A stretch of 64,000 nt of DNA from Fibrella aestuarina BUZ 2. Lineage in GTDB: Bacteria; Bacteroidota; Bacteroidia; Cytophagales; Spirosomataceae. The notes under the pieces were generated by a model that searched no databases, was not told the DNA's origin, and worked only from the letters and a program-made list of their open reading frames with translations. Positions 9,349-17,239 of this stretch are shown here, in pieces. The position numbers were made by a program, and so were the translations under genes. Positions within the stretch are counted from its first letter, which is position 1. Every line of letters begins with the position of its first letter. The stretch spans positions 3,045,451 to 3,109,450 of the forward strand of contig NC_020054.1 in assembly GCF_000331105.1 (NCBI RefSeq), in the 5' to 3' direction.

Positions 9349-9582
9349 ATGCTAAGCGACGACGTTCTGCTGGACAAAAAACAGGTGCTCGATAGCTTTC
9401 AGGACCTGCCCGACAAAGTCTCCTCTGAAGACTTGATTGAGCGAATTCTGTTTATTCGCCTCATCAACGAACGGGCAGAGAAAGCAAAGCACACGGAGGG
9501 TACTCCACACGATGTGTTTATGCTTGAATTCGCCGACTTTAAAAATCAGGTGAAGGCTCAGCGTGAACGCAGTGTGCAATGA
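9349..9582 (+). CDS. Probable antitoxin of a ParE/RelE-type pair
   Basis: A 77 aa, mostly helical, acidic protein that overlaps the downstream toxin by 4 bp (ATGA at 9579). Its residues 15-55 (LDSFQDLPDKVSSEDLIERI) look like the short helical antitoxins that accompany RelE/ParE toxins in Bacteroidota; no ribbon-helix-helix or HTH motif is obvious by eye. The call rests mainly on its size, position and coupling. It starts 23 bp after sufS, so it sits within the suf transcription unit. Confidence 0.75.
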   Translation: MLSDDVLLDKKQVLDSFQDLPDKVSSEDLIERILFIRLINERAEKAKHTEGTPHDVFMLEFADFKNQVKAQRERSVQ

Positions 9583-9863
9583 ATCTGATCTGGGAACCTG
9601 ACGCTAAAGAGGATGTCAGACTAATATACGCACAACTCTACGATCATTCACCGGCGCTGGCCGATGACTGGTCGGATGAGTTGGAGAAAAAGGTGACCAC
9701 ATTGCTGAACTTTCCAGAAATGGGCCGGCTCGTTCCCGAACTTCAAATTCGGTTCATCAGGGAAGTCTTTGTTCGCCGATTTCGGCTGGTTTACCAATAT
9801 CAGGATAACGTGGTTCGTGTACTGGCAATTCGGCCGATGGGTCGCCCGCTGGGCAAAATTTGA
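9579..9863 (+). CDS. ParE/RelE-family toxin
   Basis: A 94 aa type II toxin. The family signature is clear: N-terminal LIWEPDAKEDVRLIYAQL, a central FPEMGRLVPEL, and C-terminal REVFVRRFRLVYQY followed by VRVLAIRPMGR, which is the usual beta-sheet core of ParE-like proteins. RelE members cut mRNA on the ribosome and ParE members inhibit gyrase; which applies here cannot be told from sequence alone. It is complete and starts inside the antitoxin gene. sufE begins 2 bp after its stop, so translation of sufE may depend on read-through of this pair. Confidence 0.88.
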   Translation: MNLIWEPDAKEDVRLIYAQLYDHSPALADDWSDELEKKVTTLLNFPEMGRLVPELQIRFIREVFVRRFRLVYQYQDNVVRVLAIRPMGRPLGKI

Positions 9864-9865
9864 GT

Positions 9866-10294
9866 ATGACAATTAACGAGACGCAAGACGAAATCATCGA
9901 GGAATTCGACCTCTTCGATGATCAACTCGACAAAACGCAGTACATCATCGACCTCGGCAAGAAACTGCCGCCCCGGCCCGAGTCGTTCCATACCGACGAT
10001 AAGCTCATTCAGGGCTGCCAGTCGAAGGTGTGGCTGGATAGCGAGCTACAGGGCGATACGGTGCATTTCGAGGCCGACGCCGAGCCTACCGCCCAGATCA
10101 GCCGGGGCCTGGTGAGCCTGCTCATCCGGGTACTGTCGGACCAGAAAGCCGACGCCGTGGCCAACGCCGATCTGTATTTCATCGATCGTATCGGGCTCAG
10201 TAACCTCGTTACGTCGCGGCGGGCGGGTGGCATGGCGTCGATGATTCAGCGGATGAAAACCTTTGCTAAAAATAGTTTGCTGTCTGACGCCTGA
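9866..10294 (+). CDS. sufE: SufE sulfur acceptor protein
   Basis: A 142 aa SufE-family protein that accepts the persulfide from SufS and stimulates it. The active cysteine is in the typical context LIQGCQSKVWL (about residue 51), and the C-terminal half carries IGLSNLVTSRRAGGMASM, a hallmark of the family. ATG 9866 is preferred over TTG 9860. It lies 2 bp after the toxin gene, an unusual neighbour, and about 60 bp before the DUF59 gene. Confidence 0.95.
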   Translation: MTINETQDEIIEEFDLFDDQLDKTQYIIDLGKKLPPRPESFHTDDKLIQGCQSKVWLDSELQGDTVHFEADAEPTAQISRGLVSLLIRVLSDQKADAVANADLYFIDRIGLSNLVTSRRAGGMASMIQRMKTFAKNSLLSDA

Positions 10295-10355
10295 GGCTAT
10301 ACGTCGAGCGCGAAACGGTAAATTTCCCAATTTTAACCCGCAGACATCAAACGAT

Positions 10356-10682
10356 ATGGTTGCTACGATTATGTCAGAAGAAGAGCTGAAAGAGCAGGTC
10401 GTGCTGGCCCTCAAAGGCGTATACGACCCCGAGATCCCGGTCGACGTTTACGAGCTTGGCCTGATCTACGACATCAAAATATTTCCGGTCAACAACGTCT
10501 ACATCCTGATGACGCTGACCTCACCCTCCTGCCCATCGGCCGGTTCCATTCCGGGCGAGATCGAGCAGAAAGTGCGTGAGGTGGAAGGCGTCAACGACGT
10601 AAGCGTCGAGCTGACCTTTGATCCGCCCTATACCTCCGATATGATGTCGGAAGTGGCCAAACTCGAACTTGGTTTTATGTGA
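10356..10682 (+). CDS. DUF59/MIP18-family iron-sulfur assembly protein
   Basis: A 108 aa protein of the DUF59 (MIP18, PaaD/SufT-like) family used in late iron-sulfur cluster maturation. Conserved blocks: VYDPEIPVDVYELGLIYDI at about residues 20-38, LTSPSCPSAGSIPGEI (about 54-69, containing the conserved Cys) and VSVELTFDPPYT near the end. The ATG at 10356 begins MVATIMSEEE; the earlier in-frame start at 10263 overlaps sufE and is unlikely. Position after sufE matches the usual Bacteroidota suf order. Confidence 0.9.
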   Translation: MVATIMSEEELKEQVVLALKGVYDPEIPVDVYELGLIYDIKIFPVNNVYILMTLTSPSCPSAGSIPGEIEQKVREVEGVNDVSVELTFDPPYTSDMMSEVAKLELGFM

Positions 10683-10820
10683 TCTTTCTAGCCCGGAAAG
10701 TCGTTTTAACAGCAGTGCGGAGTCTGAAAAGTCGGTTTTGCGATTTTGCAGCGCTCACTCCTCCATAGACTATCCAGACTTCGTACTTTTACTAACAGAC
10801 TGTCAAGACTTAATTCAGTT

Positions 10821-11246
10821 ATGTATCCTCCTCATTTAGTTGCCCCCATGCGGGAAGACCTGACCAGTGTAGGGTTTCAGGAATTGACCACTGCCACCGA
10901 CGTTGATACCGCTATGGCCAACGCACAGGGCACTACGCTCGTGGTCGTGAACTCAGTGTGTGGTTGTGCGGCCGGTGCGGCCCGCCCCGGCGTGAAAATG
11001 GCGCTGTCGGCGACCGACGTAAAGCCCGATCAGCTCGTGACGGTGTTTGCCGGTGCCGACCTCGACGCGACCGCCCGGATGCGCGAATACCTGCTGCCTT
11101 ACCCGCCGTCATCGCCGGCAATCGGTATTTTCAAAGATGGTGAACTCGTGCATTTCATCGAGCGTCACCACATCGAGGGCCGCTCGGCTCAGATGATCGC
11201 CCAGCACCTCGAAATGGCGCTGGAAGAGTTCTGCGAGAAAGCGTAA
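10821..11246 (+). CDS. BrxA/BrxB-family bacilliredoxin
   Basis: A 141 aa thioredoxin-fold protein of the YphP/YqiW family, which removes bacillithiol or similar mixed disulfides. The redox motif CGC is in VNSVCGCAAGAARPG at about residue 46-48, the family hallmark, and the N-terminus MYPPHLVAPMREDL is typical. A near-consensus promoter box (TACTTTTA, one mismatch to TAnnTTTG) lies at about 10785-10792. The gene closes the suf-type cluster, and its stop codon is followed directly by a long palindrome. Confidence 0.92.
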   Translation: MYPPHLVAPMREDLTSVGFQELTTATDVDTAMANAQGTTLVVVNSVCGCAAGAARPGVKMALSATDVKPDQLVTVFAGADLDATARMREYLLPYPPSSPAIGIFKDGELVHFIERHHIEGRSAQMIAQHLEMALEEFCEKA

Positions 11247-11358
11247 TTAATGTATAATGAATGATGGACAATGTATAATGGGCTGGCGCAAGAGTAAGGC
11301 GCCGCGCCGGCGGACCGGTCAGCCCATTATACATTGTCCATCATTCAGTATACATTAA
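11247..11358. repeat. Long palindrome, 38-bp stem, GGCTGGCGC-type loop
   Basis: Arms 11247-11284 and 11321-11358 are complementary over 38 bp with a single mismatch. The arms consist of low-complexity words (ATGTATAATG, ATGATGGACA). The central 36 nt is GC-rich and begins with GGCGCA, giving GGGCTGGCGCA across the arm boundary. It fills the whole space between the bacilliredoxin stop and the convergent isomerase-like gene, and could act as a two-way terminator. Confidence 0.9.
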
Positions 11359-12279
11359 TCAACCCAGACGCTCGAGCAGGGCTTTCGTTTTGCGGATGCC
11401 TTCGTACTCGTCGACTTTATCGCCTTCGTATTCGATGCCGACGATGCCTTTGAACTTGGCGTCTTTCAGAATCTGCATGATGCGGGCGTAATCCGTTTCG
11501 ACGCAGTTACCCTGCGCGTCGAAATCATACGTTTTGGCCGAAGCGCCCTTGGCAAACGCCATTAGCTGCTGCGTACCCAGGTAGCGGTCATACGACTCTT
11601 CACAGCCGTCTTTGCCCCGCTTAAGGCAGAAGTTGCCGAAATCGGGCAACGTACCCACATTCTTCATACCGACGGATTTCATCACGCCCGACAGCCACGC
11701 CCCGTTGGACGACAGACCGCCGTGGTTTTCGACGATGATGTTGATACCCGCCGCCTTGCCAATTTCGCCCAGTTTGCTTAGCCCCTCGACAGCGGCTTTG
11801 GCCACCTCGGCCGCTTCGCCACTACCCTGCGCATTGACGCGGATGGTTTTGCAACCGAGGTATTTGGCGCAATCGACCCACTTCTTGTGATTCTCAACTG
11901 CCTGATTGCGTTTGGTCGCGTCGAGTTCGGCCAAGGCTCCTTCGCCATCGATCATGATCAGGTTGTTCTTGATGCCGTTGTCTTTGCAGCGCATCAGCAG
12001 CTCATTCAGGTAGGCCGTATCGGTGGCTTTGTCTTTCATAAACTGATTGACGTACTCCACAATGCCAATCCCGAACTCCTTGCGGGCGATGCCAGGGAAA
12101 TCGAGGTTGGTAATTTTTTTGGCGAACAGGGCCTTGTGCAACGACCATTCGGCCAGCGAAATATCGAAGAAAGTTTTCTGAGGCGCTGAAGTGGCTTCGG
12201 CCCAGGTGGGCAGGAACGCCATGGCGGAAAGCGAACCGGCGGCCTTCAGAAAGGTGCGACGTGTCGAGTAGTTAGTCAT
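11359..12279 (-). CDS. TAT-exported sugar isomerase/epimerase-like protein
   Basis: A 306 aa protein with an N-terminal twin-arginine signal ([20 protein letters not shown]) followed by a xylose-isomerase-like TIM barrel (AP endonuclease 2 superfamily). Metal-site-like residues are seen in IIVENHGG (about 195), GTLPDFGNF (about 223) and the C-terminal [10 protein letters not shown] (about 285). Such proteins are common in Bacteroidota and usually annotated as sugar phosphate isomerase/epimerase, with substrates unknown. ATG 12279 places the RR motif correctly; upstream in-frame starts to 12327 would put 16 residues before it. Confidence 0.88.
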   Translation of the reverse strand: MTNYSTRRTFLKAAGSLSAMAFLPTWAEATSAPQKTFFDISLAEWSLHKALFAKKITNLDFPGIARKEFGIGIVEYVNQFMKDKATDTAYLNELLMRCKDNGIKNNLIMIDGEGALAELDATKRNQAVENHKKWVDCAKYLGCKTIRVNAQGSGEAAEVAKAAVEGLSKLGEIGKAAGINIIVENHGGLSSNGAWLSGVMKSVGMKNVGTLPDFGNFCLKRGKDGCEESYDRYLGTQQLMAFAKGASAKTYDFDAQGNCVETDYARIMQILKDAKFKGIVGIEYEGDKVDEYEGIRKTKALLERLG

Positions 12280-12432
12280 GATTTTGGAGTGAGTCGTTTT
12301 AGAGACCATGGGCAGCACAGCCACCACAATTAGTAAGGAGTAATGGGCTGTCTTCTAACGATGAAGGGGCTTGTGCCCCACTCGCTCAAAGACGCCTGGG
12401 CGAGACAAATGACCGACTTTTAGGGCATAAAA

Positions 12433-12461
12433 AAAGGCGGGCTGTAGCGCAACCCGCCTTT
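12433..12461 (-). terminator. Rho-independent terminator (leftward)
   Basis: A GC-rich 9-bp stem (AAAGGCGGG paired with CCCGCCTTT, loop about 11 nt). Read leftwards the stem is followed by a run of seven T, the usual intrinsic terminator layout. It probably ends transcription coming from the CDF gene, protecting the promoter of the isomerase-like gene. Confidence 0.8.
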
Positions 12462-12585
12462 CCAGTTCAGAATACAACCTGAATATCATCTTGTTGGTGA
12501 ACCGACTTCTGTGGCATCAGCAAATGATACAGTCGAAAGATACAATTTTTTCCGTGAATATGTCAAGAAAAAAGAGGATAATAAT

Positions 12586-12676
12586 GGAGAATGGATGATG
12601 CATAATGGACAATGTGCTTTTGCTGACGGAGTTAGACCCCGGTAGCCATGCTTGTCCATCATCCATCAGCCATTAT
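12586..12676. repeat. Degenerate member of the long-palindrome family
   Basis: Left words GGAGAATGGATGATGCATAA and GGACAATG, and right words CTTGTCCATCATCCATCA and CCATTATACATTGCTCC, are the same vocabulary as the arms at 11247-11358 but pair only partly and with offsets. It looks like a decayed or rearranged copy directly after the CDF stop codon. Confidence 0.6.
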
Positions 12677-12686
12677 ACATTGCTCC

Positions 12687-13679
12687 TCAGGCTGGCACAA
12701 AATGCTTCTGATTGAGGGGCAGGTTCTCGGCCGTCCAGACGACCTCCCGAACAAGCTCATGGGCCCGGACGGGGCAGTTAGCCACGTGGCAATAGTGGCA
12801 ACACTCTTTGAGGCAGGGGTCGGCATGAACGAAGATTTCGACTTCACTGGTAAAGCCGTTCTGTAGCGTCTCTTCAAACCGGTGCACTTCTTCGTGCGTC
12901 TGAAGCAGATCCCAGTAGTAGGGGAGGGTCAGGTGGCAGTCGATGTGCAGATCGGCCCCGTATTTCTGTACGCGCAGATTATGCACGTCGATCCAGGCGG
13001 GGCGCCGGTTGGTGTTCAGCAGGGTAACCACGCGGTCGATGGTGGGGGCGTCGGTTTCATCGAGCAACCGCCCCACCGACTGCCGCACCAACGACCAGCC
13101 GTTGTAAATAATGAACAGCGAGAGCACCAGGGCCAGCGCCCGGTCGAGCCAGACCCAGCCGGTAAACCAGACCAGCCCCACACCAATCACCACCACGATA
13201 CTACTGACGCTGTCGACCAGCAGATGGCGGCCATCGGCCAGCAGGGCGATCGAGTCTACCTTGCGCCCCTGCTGAACCAGCGCGTAGCCCAGCAAGGCGT
13301 TGGCGGCGGTGGTAAACGCCACCAGCCCCACACCCCAGCCCAGATCAGACAGAGCGTGGGGTTCCAGAAAGCTGACGACCGCCTCGTAGATGATCACCAG
13401 CCCGGCCGACAGAATCAGAGCCCCTTCAAAGCCCGACGACAGGTACTCGACTTTGCCGTGGCCGTAGGGGTGGTTCTGATCGCGGGGGAGGCCGGCGATG
13501 TACAAACTGTAAAGCGCGAAACCGCTGGCGATCACATTGACGATGGATTCCAGGGCGTCGGTCAGGATGGCGGTCGACTGCGTGAGGTAAAAGGCCGTGA
13601 ACTTAAGGATCAGCAACACGACACTCACGCCCAGCGAGAGGGCCATCCAACGGTATTTGGTCTGTTTAATGGAAGTCAT
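12687..13679 (-). CDS. Cation diffusion facilitator (CDF) transporter
   Basis: A 330 aa inner-membrane metal/proton antiporter of the CDF family. Six hydrophobic segments fill residues 10-205. The metal-site motifs are DALES in the second helix (about 41-45, Asp where many zinc CDFs have His) and DGRHLLVD in the fifth (about 148-155); HPYGHGKVEYL is the typical cytosolic loop. A C-terminal cytoplasmic domain contains the conserved HVD/HxxxD-like ferredoxin fold (VEIFVHADP) and then an unusual cysteine cluster (CLKECCHYCHVANC, about 289-302). The metal is not predictable, but DALES-type members often carry iron or manganese. Divergent from the Nudix gene. Confidence 0.92.
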   Translation of the reverse strand: MTSIKQTKYRWMALSLGVSVVLLILKFTAFYLTQSTAILTDALESIVNVIASGFALYSLYIAGLPRDQNHPYGHGKVEYLSSGFEGALILSAGLVIIYEAVVSFLEPHALSDLGWGVGLVAFTTAANALLGYALVQQGRKVDSIALLADGRHLLVDSVSSIVVVIGVGLVWFTGWVWLDRALALVLSLFIIYNGWSLVRQSVGRLLDETDAPTIDRVVTLLNTNRRPAWIDVHNLRVQKYGADLHIDCHLTLPYYWDLLQTHEEVHRFEETLQNGFTSEVEIFVHADPCLKECCHYCHVANCPVRAHELVREVVWTAENLPLNQKHFVPA

Positions 13680-13810
13680 TCAACGGAAAAGACGTTGGGT
13701 ACTGGAGAACGGATGACGAATCGTCGGAACTAGCTACTATCCAGAGGCCAACGTCGAGTAACTTGGTAAAGATAGCCATCACGGGCCGAAACGGTTGTAT
13801 TTTCGCCCGT

Positions 13811-14359
13811 ATGAACACAACAGAAAACCCCTGGAAAACACTCGATTCAACCGTTCGATACGAGAACAATTGGCTCACCCTCAGGCACGAAAACGTGTTG
13901 ACGCCTGCCGGAACGCCGGGTATTTATGGGGTGGTTAGTTTTAAGAACAAAGCCGTTGGGGTGATTCCCATTGATGCCGACGGAAACACGTACCTGGTTG
14001 GCCAGTATCGGTACACGCTTGAGGAATACACCTGGGAACTCCCCGAAGGTGGCTCACCCGTCGGGACCGATCCGCTGGAGTCGGCCCAGCGTGAACTGCG
14101 CGAGGAAACGGGCCTGATCGCGGCCAAATGGACCAAACTGGCCCGTATTCATACCTCCAATTCGGCCACCGATGAAGAAGGCTTTATCTACATTGCCGAA
14201 GAGCTCACCCCCGGCCCCCACGCCCCCGAGGAAACCGAAGACCTGCAGGTGCAGAAGGTGCCGCTGACGGAGGCCATCAACATGGTGATGGACGGCCGCA
14301 TCACCGACTCAATCAGCATGGCCGGGTTACTGATGGTAGCACGGTTGCGCGGCGTTTAA
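13811..14359 (+). CDS. NUDIX hydrolase (ADP-ribose pyrophosphatase-like)
   Basis: A 182 aa hydrolase cleaving nucleoside-diphosphate-X bonds. The Nudix box is at about residues 79-101 (ELPEGGSPVGT then QRELREETGL). The catalytic core REXXEEXG is intact, but the first Glu expected five residues after the Gly reads Thr in my alignment. The N-terminal extension (WKTLDSTVRYENNWL) matches the ADP-ribose/NudF-like group. ATG 13811 begins MNTTENPW. Just before it, TATTTTCG (about 13798) is one base from the TAnnTTTG promoter. It is monocistronic and divergent from the CDF gene. Confidence 0.9.
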   Translation: MNTTENPWKTLDSTVRYENNWLTLRHENVLTPAGTPGIYGVVSFKNKAVGVIPIDADGNTYLVGQYRYTLEEYTWELPEGGSPVGTDPLESAQRELREETGLIAAKWTKLARIHTSNSATDEEGFIYIAEELTPGPHAPEETEDLQVQKVPLTEAINMVMDGRITDSISMAGLLMVARLRGV

Positions 14360-14443
14360 AACAAAAGCAGGCCGTTGTCAGTCAATAAGTACGCCATTTC
14401 CGCTGTGCCGTCTAAAAACAGATTGGCCAACGGCGTTTAATTC

Positions 14444-15058
14444 ATGATTCTTCCTGTTCTTCTAGGCTTTCTGACGGGCGTTGCCCTGTGCCTCACCTTC
14501 GGTACGGTGTTCTTTGCTCTGATTCAGAACAGCGTCGATAACGGCTACAAAGCCGGACTGACCATCACGGCCGGCGTCGTGCTGGGCGATCTGATTTACG
14601 TTACGTTTGCGTTGCTGGGTACGTCGATGATTCCCCATTCGGAGGAATTGGAGCCGGTTCTGGCGTTCATCGGGGTCGTTTTTCTGATCGTGCTGGGGCT
14701 GTTCAACATCATCAAGGGCACCCCGCGCATTGCGTATCCCAAAACCAAACTGGGCAACTACGCCTATTATTTCACAACGGGTTTTCTGCTCAATGCGCTG
14801 AACCCCATCAACTTCGTGTCGTGGGTGACTATCGCGGCCTATCTCCGGCATTCGTTGCGCTATACGGCCAATCAGCAGGTGGTCTTCATGGCGTTTGCGC
14901 TGGTAGGCGTGGCCGTTGCCGAAGCCTCGCTGGCCATTTTCGCGCATAAACTGAAGCGCTTGTTTACCCCCAAGGTTGCCTTGGCCTTCAACCGCGTCAC
15001 CGGTGTCGTATTCATCGTCGTGGCCCTGCGCCTGGCCTGGGTCAAATTGCTGAGTTAG
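14444..15058 (+). CDS. LysE-family translocator
   Basis: A 204 aa inner-membrane protein of the LysE/RhtB export family, which exports amino acids or related small molecules. Hydrophobic segments lie at about residues 1-25, 38-60, 70-90, 112-135, 145-165 and 180-202. The N-terminal glycine-rich segment LLGFLTGVALCLTFG and the helix containing GFLLNALNPINFVSW are family landmarks. A long palindrome starts 15 bp after the stop. Substrate unknown. Confidence 0.88.
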   Translation: MILPVLLGFLTGVALCLTFGTVFFALIQNSVDNGYKAGLTITAGVVLGDLIYVTFALLGTSMIPHSEELEPVLAFIGVVFLIVLGLFNIIKGTPRIAYPKTKLGNYAYYFTTGFLLNALNPINFVSWVTIAAYLRHSLRYTANQQVVFMAFALVGVAVAEASLAIFAHKLKRLFTPKVALAFNRVTGVVFIVVALRLAWVKLLS

Positions 15059-15073
15059 GCGCTGTGAATTATA

Positions 15074-15154
15074 CAATGAAGAGTAGGGATCACGAAATGG
15101 CTGACGCCCCTGTAGTGTGTGCGTCAGCCATTTCATGATCCCTACTCTTCATTG
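15074..15154. repeat. Long palindrome, 34-bp stem
   Basis: Arms 15074-15107 and 15121-15154 pair over 34 bp with one mismatch, loop 13 nt. The arm next to the loop is GGCTGACGC, close to the GGCTGGCGC core of other copies. It separates lysE from the convergent small acidic gene and is a plausible two-way terminator. Confidence 0.92.
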
Positions 15155-15166
15155 CGTAACCCATGC

Positions 15167-15337
15167 TTATCCTTCTGCGGGTTCGTTTTCCCGGGAGCCG
15201 GTTTTTTCTTCGTTCAGCTCGGGATTATTCCGGGCGCCCTGCGCGCTGCTGGCTGACGACTGGGTTTCACTATCGGGCGCCGTCGACTCGTCGGAAGCGC
15301 GCTCCGGCTGGCCGGGCTTGTCTGTTTGTGGTTGCAT
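15167..15337 (-). CDS. Small acidic disordered protein (56 aa)
   Basis: A short frame from ATG 15337 to TAA 15167. The protein begins MQPQTDKPGQPERASDES and is rich in Ser, Glu, Gln, Pro and Asn with no hydrophobic core, so it is probably intrinsically disordered. Family unknown. Support: it is bordered on both sides by long palindromes (15074-15154 and 15375-15438) of the kind that sit at gene 3' ends in this window, and two similar small acidic genes occur at 15463 and 35488. Moderately sure it is a gene. Confidence 0.5.
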   Translation of the reverse strand: MQPQTDKPGQPERASDESTAPDSETQSSASSAQGARNNPELNEEKTGSRENEPAEG

Positions 15338-15374
15338 GATAGGCGGTTTGTACTATTGATATTCACAGTTCACT

Positions 15375-15438
15375 GTCTTCTGTTCACTGTTGGCTGGCGC
15401 TCAAGTAGGGTTGCGCCAGCCAACAGTGAACAGAAGAC
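15375..15438. repeat. Long palindrome, perfect 26-bp stem with GGCTGGCGC core
   Basis: Arms 15375-15400 and 15413-15438 are perfectly complementary over 26 bp around a 12-nt loop. Outer words are GTCTTCTGTTCACTG and the loop-proximal word is GGCTGGCGC. Pairing continues imperfectly outwards for about another 10 bp on each side. Sits after the stop of the leftward acidic gene at 15463. Confidence 0.92.
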
Positions 15439-15462
15439 CGCAAACAGTAAACGGATAATCAT

Positions 15463-15684
15463 TTATAGATCGTCGTCGTCGATGTCGTCGCCGCGCAGGT
15501 CGTCGTCCATGTCGGTCTCCAGCGAGTCTTCTTCGATCGCATCGTCGGCAAATTCGTCGTCATCCGCGTCGCCATAACCACTGGTTGCTCCAGAGCCTTC
15601 GTCACCAAATTCAGCCTTGCCGGGTGCAGGGTTCATCATCAGCACATCGTCCTGTTCGTCGAATTGGTTGAATGCAGTTGCCAT
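15463..15684 (-). CDS. Small, highly acidic protein (73 aa)
   Basis: A 73 aa protein from ATG 15684 (MATAFNQFDEQDDVLMMN). The C-terminal half is almost entirely Asp and Glu (for instance DADDDEFADDAIEEDSLE), predicting a strongly negative, unfolded tail. No family recognised. Its downstream side carries the palindrome 15375-15438. It diverges from the GH130 gene. Acidic proteins of this type could bind basic proteins or cations, but no function can be assigned. Confidence 0.65.
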   Translation of the reverse strand: MATAFNQFDEQDDVLMMNPAPGKAEFGDEGSGATSGYGDADDDEFADDAIEEDSLETDMDDDLRGDDIDDDDL

Positions 15685-15781
15685 GTTGTGTGTATTGATT
15701 AGGTTCGGACTACATAACTTCTGGCTGAGCCATTGGTTGTTTAGTAGATAAATCATTTGAGGGAATGGCCTCGCGCAACGC

Positions 15782-16804
15782 ATGAAAAACTACACATTAA
15801 CCCGGTATTCCGACCAACCGATCCTACAAACCGCCGACGTAAAACCCTCAGTAGATGGGTTCGACGTGCTGGGGGCGTTCAATCCGGCGGCTTGTCGCTT
15901 CGGCGACGAAATTCTGCTGCTGCTCCGGGTGGCCGAAGCACCCCGGCCCGAGCGCGGTTGGCTCCACGTACCCATCGTTGAACTGGTCAACGGAAAACCG
16001 GCCCTGAATGTGAAGCAGTTTCGCGAGCCTAAGGGCGACTATGACCCCCGCGTGGTGACCATCGACGGGCAAACGTACCTGACCTCACTCAGCCACCTGC
16101 GCCTGGCTCGCAGCCGCGACGGAGTGCATTTTAAGGTCGACGAAAAGCCGTTTCTGTTTCCTGCCCGCGCCGACGAAGCTTTCGGCATCGAAGACGCCCG
16201 CATCACACACGTCGACGGGATGTACTGGATCACCTACACCGCTGTATCGGCCAACGGGCCGGGCGTTGGGCTGGCCCGCACCACCGATTTTCAGCACGTC
16301 GAGCGCGTGGGCATGATCCTGCCGCCGCCCAACAAAGACGTGTGCCTCTTTCCGGAGCGGATCGGCGGTAAGCTGATGATGCTTCACCGCCCGATGGTCT
16401 CCGACATTGGTAAGCCCTCGATCTGGCTGACCGAGTCGATGGACGGCCTGCATTGGGGAAATCACCGGTTTATCTTCGGCGCTTCGGGGGCCGATTGGGA
16501 GTACCTGAAAATCGGTGCCGGTCCCGAACCCATGCGCGTCGATGATGGCTGGCTGGTGCTCTACCACGGGGCAAGCACTAACCACGAATACAGCTTAGCC
16601 CTCGCCCTGCTCGATGCGCACGACCCCGCCCATGTGCTCGACCGCTCAACGGCCCCGCTGCTCACCCCCGAACGTACCTGGGAGCGCGAAGGCTTCTTTC
16701 CGAATGTGGTCTTCAGCAACGGCTGGGTACGTAGGCCGGAAGGCGGCTGGTGGGTCTACTACGGTGCCGCCGACTCGGGCGTGGGGCTGGCCGTGCTGGA
16801 GTAA
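15782..16804 (+). CDS. Glycoside hydrolase family 130 (mannoside phosphorylase-like)
   Basis: A 340 aa enzyme of GH130, five-bladed beta-propeller phosphorylases and hydrolases acting on beta-mannosides. Recognisable blocks: GAFNPAACRFGDEILLLLRVAE (split around residues 31-52), YDPRVV (about 87), GIEDARITHVDGMYWITYTA (Asp at about 139 is the likely catalytic acid site), KDVCLFPERIGGKLMMLHRP (about 186-205), GAGPEPMRVDDGWLVLYHGA and the final YYGAADSGVGLA. The length and order match the family. No mannan or polysaccharide locus surrounds it, so the substrate is open. Confidence 0.93.
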   Translation: MKNYTLTRYSDQPILQTADVKPSVDGFDVLGAFNPAACRFGDEILLLLRVAEAPRPERGWLHVPIVELVNGKPALNVKQFREPKGDYDPRVVTIDGQTYLTSLSHLRLARSRDGVHFKVDEKPFLFPARADEAFGIEDARITHVDGMYWITYTAVSANGPGVGLARTTDFQHVERVGMILPPPNKDVCLFPERIGGKLMMLHRPMVSDIGKPSIWLTESMDGLHWGNHRFIFGASGADWEYLKIGAGPEPMRVDDGWLVLYHGASTNHEYSLALALLDAHDPAHVLDRSTAPLLTPERTWEREGFFPNVVFSNGWVRRPEGGWWVYYGAADSGVGLAVLE

Positions 16805-16812
16805 CCGAGCCG

Positions 16813-17190
16813 CTAAGCGGTTAGCTTCTTGGCGTTGGTGGCTTGCAGGTAAGCCATCAGCGCCACCCAGATGGCCACCGCCAGTATGATAAGCTTACCC
16901 AGGCCACTCAGCCCCGTATTGGGTAGCAGCAGCACGATCCCGCTGGCAATGACCCACAGCCGGTCGAGCCAGATGACGAGTTGCACCGCCCGGAGCTGAC
17001 TTGGCGTCTGGTAGCCAACGTACCCAACGTACCCGGCAAACAGCAGGAGGAAAAGGCCCACTTCGCGCAGGATGGCGGGCGATAACGTACCGAACAGCGG
17101 TGCAAGAGATGGGGCGGCAAAAGCCAGCAGCAGGCCAGTAGCTCCCGACGAAAGCGCATTGACGAATAGCACAGTTTGCAGCGATTTCAT
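16813..17190 (-). CDS. Small four-helix membrane protein
   Basis: A 125 aa protein from ATG 17190 (MKSLQTVLFVNALSSG) with four hydrophobic segments at about residues 5-28, 38-58, 68-90 and 97-116. No family recognised. It lies 49 bp downstream of the SnoaL-like gene on the same strand, so the two are probably co-transcribed and both face the divergent AraC-type regulator. Confidence 0.75.
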   Translation of the reverse strand: MKSLQTVLFVNALSSGATGLLLAFAAPSLAPLFGTLSPAILREVGLFLLLFAGYVGYVGYQTPSQLRAVQLVIWLDRLWVIASGIVLLLPNTGLSGLGKLIILAVAIWVALMAYLQATNAKKLTA

Positions 17191-17239
17191 AGCATCGATT
17201 GGTTTATGGATGAATTGGTAACTGGTCGGAAAAAGCACG

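Larger units (their letters stand above)
12280..12686. other. Intergenic region with terminator and degenerate palindrome
   Basis: About 400 bp between two leftward genes. It contains a clear leftward terminator at 12433-12461 and, next to the CDF gene, a degenerate copy of the long-palindrome family at about 12586-12676. The stretch 12470-12575 is AT-rich and shows nothing I can name. Confidence 0.5.

Noticed and set aside
12882..13733. 283-codon rightward frame antisense to the CDF transporter
   Set aside because: Rich in Gln, Gly and His with no domain; overlaps a certain transporter gene.
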